From UBA721 sp002705165 (GTDB taxonomy: Bacteria > Planctomycetota > Planctomycetia > Pirellulales > Pirellulaceae), in the NCBI GenBank assembly GCA_045565995.1, contig JBJLEF010000004.1, forward strand, positions 248,001 through 312,000: a DNA stretch of 64,000 nt, read 5' to 3'. This document shows positions 53,974 through 63,116 of the stretch, in pieces. Made by a program: the position numbers and the translations under genes. The first letter of the stretch is position 1. Each line of letters starts with the position of its first letter. A model generated the notes under the pieces. It was not told where the DNA came from. It saw nothing but the letters and a program-made list of their open reading frames with translations, and made no database searches.

Positions 53974-55332
53974 TCACCGCTTACCATCTGCATTGAGAGC
54001 TGGTGTTGGCGTCTCCGCGATCTTTTGTAATTCCCTTGCTATAATCCGTGCGACAAAAGCGTTGCCCCGTTCATTCCAGTGTGGATCTGTATCAAAAACT
54101 AAAGGAAACTCATCCGTATCTTGGAAGGGTTGTAGCATGTTGACAATCGGAAAACTTGCTTCATCCATCTTACCATCAAAGAATTCAAAGATGACGTATT
54201 GATGCTCTTTAAAGTCGCCGTAAGTTTTCGCCTCCCAGTTGTTAGGAGACTCCTTAAGACTCCAATGGTGGTACCTGGGAGCCACAAACAAAACAAACTT
54301 CATGTCATTGTTTTGGCAGAATTCGGCAATTGAGAGAATTCGCTCGTAGCACGATGCGAAGTAGGACTGAGTTACTTCAAGAGGATATCGATAGATAAAA
54401 AAGCGATCACGTTCCGTCACGTCGTTAACCGGAATTTCAAATTTGTAGTAATCCAACGGATCATGTGGCCTAAAGCGTTTATCGAGACGTCGCAGCAACC
54501 TGAAAGGTGCCAAAACGGCCGGCTGCACAGGTTTCGATAACCTCCACAATGCGCCAAAGTGAGGCTTGGAGTAAGCCATTCCGGCGCCGTTAAATCGAAG
54601 CGATTCGGATGACCTATCGATGTTTAAGGCATAGTGAAAGTCATCTCCGATATCCGTGCAATCAAGCATTAACGTGACGATTGTGGGCGAGTACTTAGCC
54701 AGGGTCTTCTTCATCAATTGCTCGTGCAGTAGCGGCGAATAACTTAGCATTCCAGCATTCAGTACCCCTACGTCGGGCATCCCCTGCTTCCCCAATATGC
54801 CTTCCAACTGCTCCGGATAGGAATCTTCTGCATTAACCCAGGCTCCAAAAGTAAAGGAATCCCCTAAACATACGATCCGCTGGCTCTTTGCCTGAAATGC
54901 CTCGACACTATAAGACGTTCGTAATCTATCTGCATTCGTAGAAACAACCACATTGCGTCCCTCAAACATTCCTAGGTCGTAAGACGTATTCGGCAGAAGG
55001 ACATGATGTTGCACCGCAGACCTGACAAATTCAAATTCCCGTAATGCCAATGAAGGACGTAGAATTCTTAATCCTACCTCTAAGGCTGTTAGGCATAAAA
55101 GCACACTAATGCCCGCCAGCAGGATCTGCCTCCAGCTTTCCCGACAATTAGCTACACACCAACAAACGCATGACCCTAACGCCCAGTACAGCACTATCGA
55201 GAGGAAAGCGACGTCGGCACTGGCGGAACCATTATGCGATAGGCCGTCTACCCGTCCCGACGCCACGACTAAACCAGCGATGATCGAAACCAAAGTGCCT
55301 AACGCAAAGAGAATTCTTGAAAGCCGCTTCAT
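53974..55332 (-). CDS. Membrane-anchored SGNH-family hydrolase
   Basis: Three hydrophobic segments lie in the first 105 residues, then the SGNH fold: block I IVCLGDSFTFGAWVN with the nucleophile serine, block II/III region LNAGMLSYSP, LMLDCTDIGDDFHYA, and block V DTDPHWNERGNAFVA with the Asp-His pair. The catalytic domain is probably periplasmic, attached by the N-terminal helices. The family includes esterases and acetyltransferases that act on surface polysaccharides; the DPHWN form occurs in AlgX-like enzymes. Length 452. Neighbours give no firm clue about the substrate. Confidence 0.8.
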   Translation of the reverse strand: MKRLSRILFALGTLVSIIAGLVVASGRVDGLSHNGSASADVAFLSIVLYWALGSCVCWCVANCRESWRQILLAGISVLLCLTALEVGLRILRPSLALREFEFVRSAVQHHVLLPNTSYDLGMFEGRNVVVSTNADRLRTSYSVEAFQAKSQRIVCLGDSFTFGAWVNAEDSYPEQLEGILGKQGMPDVGVLNAGMLSYSPLLHEQLMKKTLAKYSPTIVTLMLDCTDIGDDFHYALNIDRSSESLRFNGAGMAYSKPHFGALWRLSKPVQPAVLAPFRLLRRLDKRFRPHDPLDYYKFEIPVNDVTERDRFFIYRYPLEVTQSYFASCYERILSIAEFCQNNDMKFVLFVAPRYHHWSLKESPNNWEAKTYGDFKEHQYVIFEFFDGKMDEASFPIVNMLQPFQDTDEFPLVFDTDPHWNERGNAFVARIIARELQKIAETPTPALNADGKR

Positions 55333-55367
55333 CTACTGCCGCCGATACTATAGGATTTCATTCCGCA

Positions 55368-56213
55368 TTAAGGAATGATCGCTAACGCACGTTGATCTTC
55401 GCAAATGAAGTACCCCAACGCTTTGTCTTTCATATCCGTTATTAGCCAGGTGTTGTTCTCATAAGAATTTTGCGTCCGCGACGCACCAGCTGCCAGTTCA
55501 CCGTACGCTTTTAGTTTGCCGTCATACCCAATCCATATTATTTTTATCTTATGGTTACGCGTATTTTCAAACACCACTTCGATATTCTCGCCGTTCGTGG
55601 ACTTGGGCGCGTCGGAAATATTTTGAGTCGCTACAAACTTTAACCTGGCGTTAGGTTTTACAACGGGTGCATCAGGGTCGGGTAAAACGATCGTCGCTAA
55701 ATTAATGCCGGTCACAATCTTCGTTGTGGGCAACCCGTTGCGAAGCTTGCGTATTCCGTTCTGGCTTATCATGGTTTCCCAAACGTAAAGGTGAGTCAAA
55801 CTTTTTAGTTGGAGGAGTTCATTAACCCCGTTATCTGACACCTCCGTCCCAAATAAATTCAGATAATGTAGTTTCGTTAGTCCCGAGAGATGTTTAAGGC
55901 CAGCATCATCTACGTTGGTTAACTCAAGATGCAGTTTTCGGAGCGTGTACATTTTCGACAAGTGAGCCAACCCTTCACTTGATATGTTCGTCTTTTTTAG
56001 GTTTAAGACGACGACACCTTCCAACGCCGCTACATGAATTAAGTCGCTGTCGCTGACATTCCGTCTCCCAAGATGAAAAGAAACTTCTAATCCTCCCGGT
56101 ATTGCCTCAACCCTTCCCCCAGACTTTTCGATCGCCGACCTGACTTCGGTGCTCTGACCGTAACTCACGGTACAAAGCAGATGCACGATAATGAGGGTAG
56201 CAAGCATTTTCAT
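55368..56213 (-). CDS. Secreted LRR protein with C-terminal VHL-beta-like domain
   Basis: After a signal peptide (about MKMLATLIIVHLLCTVSYGQ) four LRR units of 24 residues follow (LNLKKTNISSEGLAHLSK, LHLELTNVDDAGLKHLSG and so on) to about residue 165. The last 69 residues (213-281) align without gaps to the beta domain of the human tumour suppressor pVHL: VVFENTRN, IIWIGYDGKLKAYGEL, GASRTQNSYENNTWLITD. Residues that in pVHL line the hydroxyproline pocket are kept as W227, Y237, S250, Y251 and W256; pVHL His115 is Asn254 here. Role inferred as protein or peptide binding outside the cytoplasm. Confidence 0.8.
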   Translation of the reverse strand: MKMLATLIIVHLLCTVSYGQSTEVRSAIEKSGGRVEAIPGGLEVSFHLGRRNVSDSDLIHVAALEGVVVLNLKKTNISSEGLAHLSKMYTLRKLHLELTNVDDAGLKHLSGLTKLHYLNLFGTEVSDNGVNELLQLKSLTHLYVWETMISQNGIRKLRNGLPTTKIVTGINLATIVLPDPDAPVVKPNARLKFVATQNISDAPKSTNGENIEVVFENTRNHKIKIIWIGYDGKLKAYGELAAGASRTQNSYENNTWLITDMKDKALGYFICEDQRALAIIP

Positions 56214-56224
56214 TTGATCAGCAC

Positions 56225-57568
56225 CTAGAACAAGGGCAACGCATTACCATTACATATTTGGAAAGGTCGGTCGAACTGGTCTTTCAGTTCGATCTGGGGA
56301 TCGATCCCCATAGCCTTTAACGCTGTAGCATGAAAGTCACCGGGAGTGCACGGATTGTCACGGGGGAGCGCTCCATTGGCATCACTACTGCCAAATACCT
56401 GACCACCCCGAATACCACCACCGGCTAAGGCCATCGAATAAACCGCAGGGTAATGATCACGCCCAGCATTATTATTAATCTTTGGAGTCCGGCCAAAATC
56501 CGTAAGAAAGACGACGAGTGTTTCCTCTAACAACCCTCGCATTTCCAAATCGGTAAAGAGCGCGGCGACACTTCGATCGAAAATTGGTAAAAGGGAGTCT
56601 TTGAGTTTTTTGAAATTATCTCTATGAGTGTCCCAATTCTCACCGCCTCCACCGGCGAGATCGCCTGCGCCGGCACATACCTGTACCACTGGCACGCCAA
56701 CTTCGGTTAAGCGCCTCGCCAATAACATGCTCTGACCACCAATGTGGTCGCCGTACATAGCCCGGATGCGTGGGTCTTCGTTCTCGAGGTTATAGGCGTC
56801 CCGTACATCCGAACCTAACAGCATATCGGCTGCCATCTGCCGAAAGCGGTCCAAGCGATCGTATTCAGTCGTTGTTCCGACAACTCTTTCAAGCTTCGAT
56901 TGCAAAGCCTGCCGTTTAAGAATTCGTTCCTTGTCCAGATTCAATTTGAGATCTAGCTCACGACTGGTATATCGGGAAACTCCGCGAAAGGGTCGTCCCG
57001 CGGGGGTTCGCATTAAAATCGGATCGTAATCAGAACCAAGCCATCCGCCATACTCGCCCGCCATAAGTGTCCCATTGTCGTACATGTTGTAAGGAACGCG
57101 TACCGCATTAGGAGTGCCGGAATGAGGATCTTGAAACCGGCCTATTAAGGCTGCAAGCGATGGCGAGTTTGTTCGATTAAGCGCCTTCAGACCCGGCGGA
57201 GGTGCGTGGCCGGTAATACTGTGATACATACCCTGTTGGTGCCCGCCCTGCTTGTGATGCAGGCTTCTCACTATAGCCATTTTCTCGGCATGCCGAGACA
57301 TCAAAGGTAAGTGTTCCGAAAACCTTATGCCTGGAACATTAGTTTCAATCGTATTAAATTCACCTCGTATTTCGGAAAGGGCGTCTGGCTTGGGGTCCCA
57401 AGATTCATAGTGGCTAATACCACCCCAACAATACACAACAATACAGCGTTTGGCACTCAGTTTAACGGCAGAGTTCGCTTGCAAATGCATCACGCTCGGA
57501 ACCGTAAGCCCAGCCGCAGCCACGGTACTCTGAAATATATCACGACGAGTGTATCTAAGCTGAAACAA
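56225..57568 (-). CDS. DUF1501 secreted protein, second subtype, no DUF1549 partner
   Basis: Starts at TTG 57568 (the frame has no ATG before the signal) with a Tat-like stretch (YTRRDIFQSTVAAAGLTV). Motifs: IVVYCWGGISHYESWDPKP, ALSEIRGEFN, FLTDFGRTP, GRDHYPAVYSMALAGGGIRGG and TPGDFHATALKAMGIDP. The metal-type aspartate position of the family reads SHYESWD, so the usual D before the second D is replaced by E. It lies 11 bp upstream of the LRR-VHL gene on the same strand, so cotranscription is likely. Confidence 0.88.
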   Translation of the reverse strand: MFQLRYTRRDIFQSTVAAAGLTVPSVMHLQANSAVKLSAKRCIVVYCWGGISHYESWDPKPDALSEIRGEFNTIETNVPGIRFSEHLPLMSRHAEKMAIVRSLHHKQGGHQQGMYHSITGHAPPPGLKALNRTNSPSLAALIGRFQDPHSGTPNAVRVPYNMYDNGTLMAGEYGGWLGSDYDPILMRTPAGRPFRGVSRYTSRELDLKLNLDKERILKRQALQSKLERVVGTTTEYDRLDRFRQMAADMLLGSDVRDAYNLENEDPRIRAMYGDHIGGQSMLLARRLTEVGVPVVQVCAGAGDLAGGGGENWDTHRDNFKKLKDSLLPIFDRSVAALFTDLEMRGLLEETLVVFLTDFGRTPKINNNAGRDHYPAVYSMALAGGGIRGGQVFGSSDANGALPRDNPCTPGDFHATALKAMGIDPQIELKDQFDRPFQICNGNALPLF

Positions 57569-57799
57569 GAATTTATACGTCCTTCAATAAAACTATCAGT
57601 CAAAGGTTATTAAATTAACCCTATACTCGTCAACGGAATCTTCGTTTCTATCGTAACGAAACCTACGATCTCCTTAACGCTTTTTACGAGGCCACCTCCA
57701 TTATTACCACGAAATCGGATGAGCAGCATTAACGTCATACCAACTTTCGGCAACCTTATTTTACCGGTCTTACCTTCCATGCTCTAGAATATAGTCAGC

Positions 57800-60526
57800 A
57801 TGACAAAATCATTCCTTAAACTGATGGTCCTCAGCATTCCTGTGATATGTGGGGAATTGTACGCCAAAGACTATGCCCGTCAGGACCTCGACCATTTCGA
57901 GCGTACAATTCGTCCCGTGCTGATACAGCATTGCATCGAATGCCACGGTCCTCAACGAAAGGAAGGAGATTTGCGCCTTGATTCACGCGAAGCCATTCTC
58001 GAAGGGGGTACTCGTGGTCCGTCGATTGACCCTTCGAATCGAAATGACAGCTTGCTTCTTAAGGCGCTTCGGCAACAGGGTGGACTTGAAATGCCCCCCA
58101 CCCAAAAGTTGCCGGACGTCGTCGTGTCCAATTTTGCCCGTTGGATTAGGAATGACGCCGCATGGCCCAAGACCTTTGCTCTTCCATCGAACCTGGACCC
58201 ATCGCAACACTGGGCATTTAAGCCCATCTCCTCGCCAGAGGTCCCCGAGGACGCTCATCCAAACGGAGTCGGCACATCCGTTGATCCCTTCATCATTCGC
58301 AAGCTTGCAGAACAGGACCTTTCACCTACAAAACGATCCGATAGAACAACACTGGCGAGAAGGGTATATCAGGACATTGTCGGGTTACCACCAACAGCCA
58401 GTCAGCTAAATCAATTCGTAAATGACGCTACACCGTCTGCCTATGAAACCATGGTGGATAAGGCAATCGCGAACTCACAATTCGGTGTACATTGGGCTCG
58501 GATGTGGATGGACGTCGCTCGCTATGCTGACAACAAAGGCTATATCTTTTACCTAAATCGCGAATTCAAATGGGCTTTTACCTACAGAGACTATCTCATT
58601 GAATCATTCAACGAAGACCGCTCTTTTCAAACGATGATTATTGAGCAGATAGCAGCCGACCAGATTACGGCCGACGACAAAAGGCCCTTGAGGGCCATGG
58701 GATTCATAACGCTCGGGGACTATTTCGTAAACAATAAGTACGACATGATAGATGATCGTATCGATGTAATTACCCGAGGTTTCATGGGACTAACGGTCAC
58801 TTGTGCGCGTTGTCACGACCACAAATTTGATCCCATCTCAACGGCGGAATACTACGGACTATACGGAGTGCTCGACAGTAGTCATGATCCGATCGTCCCT
58901 CCTCTTTACGAAGTCGCGCCGCAAAGCGATGAATACCTGGCTTTTGCCCATCAACTTAAAGAAAAGAAAAAGAAGCTGGAAGATTTCGTGAACTCGACAG
59001 TGCAAAACCTCAAGACTGATGGCCGTACTCGAATCGCTGAATATCTAATGGCGGCGTATGAAGAGCGTAACAAGCCAGACTCTGATAACTTTATGTTACT
59101 TACCGATAAAGGCGGATTAAATCCTCGCATGATTCGTCGTTGGAAGAATCATCTTAAAGACGAGCAAGCCAAAGAAAACTCCACATGGAGTGTTTGGAAC
59201 ACTTTTGCCGCCGTCCCAGACGACCAACTAGACGAAAAGATCGCCGTGATTTACCAGAAGATGATCGACGGGGAGCAACAGATCAACCCAATCGTCTTGC
59301 GATATGTGCTTGACGCGCAGCCTACTACAATGCTTCAAGTGGCCCAACGATACGAGAAGGCACTGCTCTATGTGAAAACTCTAACTCCCCAGCCAGGCGA
59401 AAACTGGAAGGATCCCAACGCGGAGGAGCTCGCCTCTTCTTTATATGCAGCGAATGCACCGGCGGAGATCCCCGTTAATATTGGATTCGACTTTCTCGAC
59501 CTTTTCCCTGACCGGGCCACCCAGGCGGATTTTAAGAAGGTTCTGGAGGACGTCGAGAATTATATTAGGAACGATCCGGCCGCGCCATCGCGCGCATTAG
59601 TTCTTTTGGATAACGAATCACCAACTGAACCCTATGTGTTCAATCGTGGGAATCCCAATGATAGGGGGGACTACGTACCTCGCACTTTTCTTTCCATTCT
59701 TGAACCAGATCCGCAACCATTTCGAAATGGCAGTGGCCGCCTTGAATTAGCGCGTAAAATCGCGTCACCAGGCAATCCGCTTACGGCGAGAGTCATGACC
59801 AATAGGATTTGGAAACAACTGATGGGCTCCGGCATCGTGGAGACTCCTAGTGATTTTGGCTTGCGTGGCGGATCTCCAAGCCATCCCCAACTCTTAGATC
59901 ATCTCTCGACGCACTTTATAAAAAGCGATTGGTCTATCAAGTCCTTGATTAAATTGATTGTCATGTCTCAAACGTATCAGCAATCGTCTGATACTCCGGG
60001 GCCACCACCTGTTGCCGATCCCCGTAACCGCCTTCTTTGGAAGGCAAACCGTAAACGGCTTACGTGGGAACAAACCCGAGATGCCATCATCCACGCGACC
60101 GGTGAATTAGATACGACGACGTCCGGCCCTTCATTTTCCCTGAATGAGGTTTGGATTCCCCGCCGTTCCACGTTTAGTTATATCAATCGGCTCGACATCC
60201 CGACACTACTTCGGACTTTCGATTACCCTAGTCCAAATGCCAGTATTGGATCACGTTCTCAGACGACCGTACCCCAACAGGCGCTGTGGTTTTTCAACAA
60301 CCCCTTCCTTTCGGAAGCGAGTGCGCGGATAGAGAGACGCCCTGAGTTCGGCATGGCGATTGATGACCAACTAAAAATCACAAACCTATACCTACTGTTA
60401 TTCAGTCGTGAGCCTAATGCTTCAGAGTCCTCCGCGATCAGGAACTTTCTAAGTGATCCTGAAACCAATTTCCAGGATCTCATTCACGTACTACTCATGT
60501 CTAATAACTTTATATTCGTCAACTAA
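57800..60526 (+). CDS. PSCyt1/DUF1549/DUF1553 protein with helical insert
   Basis: Signal peptide, PSCyt1 with CIECHGPQRKEGDLRL and LEMPP, DUF1549 with FGVHWARMWMDVARYAD and TCARCHDHKFDPI, and DUF1553 with NPLTARVMTNRIWKQLMG and VPQQALWFFNNPF. The stretch between DUF1549 and DUF1553 (about 370-610) is rich in charged helix-forming residues (EKKKKLEDFVNSTVQNL...) and has no lectin-like module, unlike two paralogues. Length 908. It precedes its DUF1501 partner by 7 bp. Confidence 0.9.
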   Translation: MTKSFLKLMVLSIPVICGELYAKDYARQDLDHFERTIRPVLIQHCIECHGPQRKEGDLRLDSREAILEGGTRGPSIDPSNRNDSLLLKALRQQGGLEMPPTQKLPDVVVSNFARWIRNDAAWPKTFALPSNLDPSQHWAFKPISSPEVPEDAHPNGVGTSVDPFIIRKLAEQDLSPTKRSDRTTLARRVYQDIVGLPPTASQLNQFVNDATPSAYETMVDKAIANSQFGVHWARMWMDVARYADNKGYIFYLNREFKWAFTYRDYLIESFNEDRSFQTMIIEQIAADQITADDKRPLRAMGFITLGDYFVNNKYDMIDDRIDVITRGFMGLTVTCARCHDHKFDPISTAEYYGLYGVLDSSHDPIVPPLYEVAPQSDEYLAFAHQLKEKKKKLEDFVNSTVQNLKTDGRTRIAEYLMAAYEERNKPDSDNFMLLTDKGGLNPRMIRRWKNHLKDEQAKENSTWSVWNTFAAVPDDQLDEKIAVIYQKMIDGEQQINPIVLRYVLDAQPTTMLQVAQRYEKALLYVKTLTPQPGENWKDPNAEELASSLYAANAPAEIPVNIGFDFLDLFPDRATQADFKKVLEDVENYIRNDPAAPSRALVLLDNESPTEPYVFNRGNPNDRGDYVPRTFLSILEPDPQPFRNGSGRLELARKIASPGNPLTARVMTNRIWKQLMGSGIVETPSDFGLRGGSPSHPQLLDHLSTHFIKSDWSIKSLIKLIVMSQTYQQSSDTPGPPPVADPRNRLLWKANRKRLTWEQTRDAIIHATGELDTTTSGPSFSLNEVWIPRRSTFSYINRLDIPTLLRTFDYPSPNASIGSRSQTTVPQQALWFFNNPFLSEASARIERRPEFGMAIDDQLKITNLYLLLFSREPNASESSAIRNFLSDPETNFQDLIHVLLMSNNFIFVN

Positions 60527-60533
60527 AACACAA

Positions 60534-61916
60534 ATGAGTGCTTCATTGAGCCAATACAACCGACGAACACTCCTGCAACGAATTGGAATGGGTCTCCCGG
60601 CATTAGGTCTGTCGACGCTCCTCCACTCGGAGGCTGCTGCTTCACCCCAAAAACAGCCTCATTTCCAACCGAAAGCAAAGCATGTCGTTCATCTATTCAT
60701 GAACGGTGGTCCAAGCCAGGTGGACACCTTCGATCCCAAACCCGAACTCAATAAATGGCACGGCAAAGATATCGGTAATCTTAATTTGCGAACTGAGCGA
60801 CGTACAGGCGCTCCTATGAAGTCCCCTTTCAGATTTAACCGGTATGGCGAAAGTGGTATACCTGTATCAGAACTCTTCAAGAACACAGCCAAGCATATCG
60901 ATGACATGGCCATCATTCGATCCATGTTTGCCAAAGTCCCGAATCATGAGCCTTCTCTGATGCTGATGAATTGCGGCGATACGCAGTTACCACGACCAAG
61001 TGTTGGTTCCTGGGTGACTTACGGGCTCGGTAGCGAAAATGACAACCTGCCGGGATTCCTTGCGATGTGCCCCGGAGGATATCCAATCGTCTCTACCCGT
61101 AATTGGCGCAGTTCGTTCCTGCCAGGAAGTTACCAGGGAACGTACTTAGACACTAAAAATACGACGCTCGATAAGCTATTGGAGAATATCCGCAGCACGG
61201 CGACCGGCACAGAGCGCCAATCCAGTCAATTGGAATTGTTAACGTCACTTAATAGACAGCATGAGAAGGCCCACCCGCATGACCCCCGGCTGGAATCGAG
61301 AATCAAATCCTTCGAAATGGCCTATCGAATGCAACTGGAGTCGGCGGAGGCCTTTGACCTGAGCCGTGAAACGCAGTACACGTTGGACATGTATGGAGAT
61401 ACGATCATCGGTCGTCAGCTCCTCCTGACCAGGCGGCTGATCGAACGCGGTGTAAGGTTTATTCAGGCCTGGAGTGGTGCTGGTCAACCTTGGGATAATC
61501 ACAGCGGCTTGGAAGCGGGTCACCGGGAGTTGGCCCAGCAGTGGGATACACCCATCGCTGCGTTGATGACTGACCTTAAACAACGCGGTCTTTTTGATGA
61601 CACACTGATTCTTTGGGGAGGGGAATTTGGACGGACACCCGTTGCCGAGAAGCCAGCCTTAAATGGTAGAGATCACAATCATTATGGCTTTAGCGTTTGG
61701 CTCGCAGGAGGAGGGATCAAGGGTGGTACGATACACGGCCAAACGGACGACTTCGGTTTCCGTGCAGTAGACTCTCCCACGTCCGTACATGACTTACACG
61801 CTACGATGTTGCACCTACTCGGTCTTGACCACAAGCAATTGACCTATCGCTTTGCCGGGCGGGACTTTCGCCTCACCGATGTTCACGGTAATATCATTAA
61901 TCAAATTTTAGCCTGA
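60534..61916 (+). CDS. DUF1501 secreted protein, paired with the preceding gene
   Basis: ATG 60534 lies 7 bp after the DUF1549/DUF1553 stop and starts the Tat-like signal (YNRRTLLQRIGMGLPALGL); the frame is also open further up, inside the previous gene. Core motifs: VVHLFMNGGPSQVDTFDPKP, LILWGGEFGRTP, GRDHNHYGFSVWLAGGGIKGG and SVHDLHATMLHLLGLDHKQL. Length 460. Same subtype as the gene at 28944. The stop is TGA, which shows that TGA is an ordinary stop in this genome. Confidence 0.92.
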   Translation: MSASLSQYNRRTLLQRIGMGLPALGLSTLLHSEAAASPQKQPHFQPKAKHVVHLFMNGGPSQVDTFDPKPELNKWHGKDIGNLNLRTERRTGAPMKSPFRFNRYGESGIPVSELFKNTAKHIDDMAIIRSMFAKVPNHEPSLMLMNCGDTQLPRPSVGSWVTYGLGSENDNLPGFLAMCPGGYPIVSTRNWRSSFLPGSYQGTYLDTKNTTLDKLLENIRSTATGTERQSSQLELLTSLNRQHEKAHPHDPRLESRIKSFEMAYRMQLESAEAFDLSRETQYTLDMYGDTIIGRQLLLTRRLIERGVRFIQAWSGAGQPWDNHSGLEAGHRELAQQWDTPIAALMTDLKQRGLFDDTLILWGGEFGRTPVAEKPALNGRDHNHYGFSVWLAGGGIKGGTIHGQTDDFGFRAVDSPTSVHDLHATMLHLLGLDHKQLTYRFAGRDFRLTDVHGNIINQILA

Positions 61917-62186
61917 GCGTTTTTACACGCCTCGTTTTCCGCGAATCAATGCCGCTGCAAGAATAGGGTGACTTCGCTTTCAACCGTAACGAATTCATGC
62001 ACTTCTTTATTCAGGATTTTGAGTCAGAGATCCCCTAGCTTCATTTCGTACTTTCAACCTAATTGCCAATCGTGCTAAAATTCACCTCGTAGATAGTTCT
62101 CTTCACGAAACTACGTCACTGCTGAGGTCGCTCCTGTGAGACTGTCGCTTCTATAACAACTAAGACTCGTATTCCTGGAAATCACA

Positions 62187-63068
62187 ATGCACAATCGACG
62201 CGGTATCCTCAAAGGCACTTCAGCTAGTCTCTTCGCCGCCGCTTTCACTGGCACTCCAGTTCATGCCTCGATTATTCCAAAAGTCTCCGACGAATTTCGG
62301 ATTCAAACCCGTCGGAGAGTCGAAAAAAGGGGCAGGGTCATTGTTGACGCTGGGCGACAACTTTGGAAAGCATCTGAAACCGCAATCATCGTCTGCGATA
62401 TGTGGCAGGAGCATCCATGTAAATTAGCGCAATATCGGGCAGATCGAATGGCTGGAAGAATGAATGAAGTGGTATCGTGGGCGAGAGACCACGGTGTAGC
62501 TATCGTTCATGCGCCTAGCGGGGGAATGGACCACTACGAAGGAACCTCTTATCGGCAAAGGATGCAACAGGCTCAGTATCACAAACCTCCGGTTCCTATT
62601 CAGGGTTGGTGCTATCACAACTCTGAATACGAAGGAAAATGGCCCATAGTTGATGACGTCCGTCTCGCCGAGGGTGCGGTGACCGGATGTGACGATCCTC
62701 TCCCGCGTGCCCATAAAGATCACGATCGACATCAAAATGAGCAAATTAAGATTGTAGGTTATGACGGCATAAGCGACGACGGTCAAGAAATTTTCAATTT
62801 TATCGAGCAGGAAGGTCGAAAGAATATCGTATTGATGGGCGTTCATACTAATATGTGTATCTTAGGTCGGCCCTTTGGAATACGACAACAACGATACCTC
62901 AGAAAGAACGTCGTCCTTTGTCGTGATCTTACCGATGCACTCTACGATCCACGTGATCCCCCGCATGTCAGCCATGCACAAGGGTTACAATTAGTGATTC
63001 ATCATATCGAGCAATTTTGGTGCCCCTCCATCCTTGGCGGCGATCTCATGACAGCCGTGACTTCTTAG
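62187..63068 (+). CDS. Exported isochorismatase-family cysteine hydrolase
   Basis: A Tat-like or Sec signal (HNRRGILKGTSASLFAAAF) precedes the isochorismatase fold. The triad is visible as D71 in IIVCDMWQEH, a lysine in the central segment, and Cys224 in VHTNMCILGRPFG. The stretch between includes many His, Asp and Tyr residues (MDHYEGTSYRQRM). Family members hydrolyse amide or ester bonds of small molecules, for example nicotinamide or N-carbamoyl compounds. Export is uncommon for the family in general, though the N-terminal signal is clear. Length 293. Substrate unknown. Confidence 0.8.
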   Translation: MHNRRGILKGTSASLFAAAFTGTPVHASIIPKVSDEFRIQTRRRVEKRGRVIVDAGRQLWKASETAIIVCDMWQEHPCKLAQYRADRMAGRMNEVVSWARDHGVAIVHAPSGGMDHYEGTSYRQRMQQAQYHKPPVPIQGWCYHNSEYEGKWPIVDDVRLAEGAVTGCDDPLPRAHKDHDRHQNEQIKIVGYDGISDDGQEIFNFIEQEGRKNIVLMGVHTNMCILGRPFGIRQQRYLRKNVVLCRDLTDALYDPRDPPHVSHAQGLQLVIHHIEQFWCPSILGGDLMTAVTS

Positions 63069-63116
63069 TTTTCATTGTTATTACCAGTCAAGCAAACACT
63101 AGCAAAAACAAAAATA

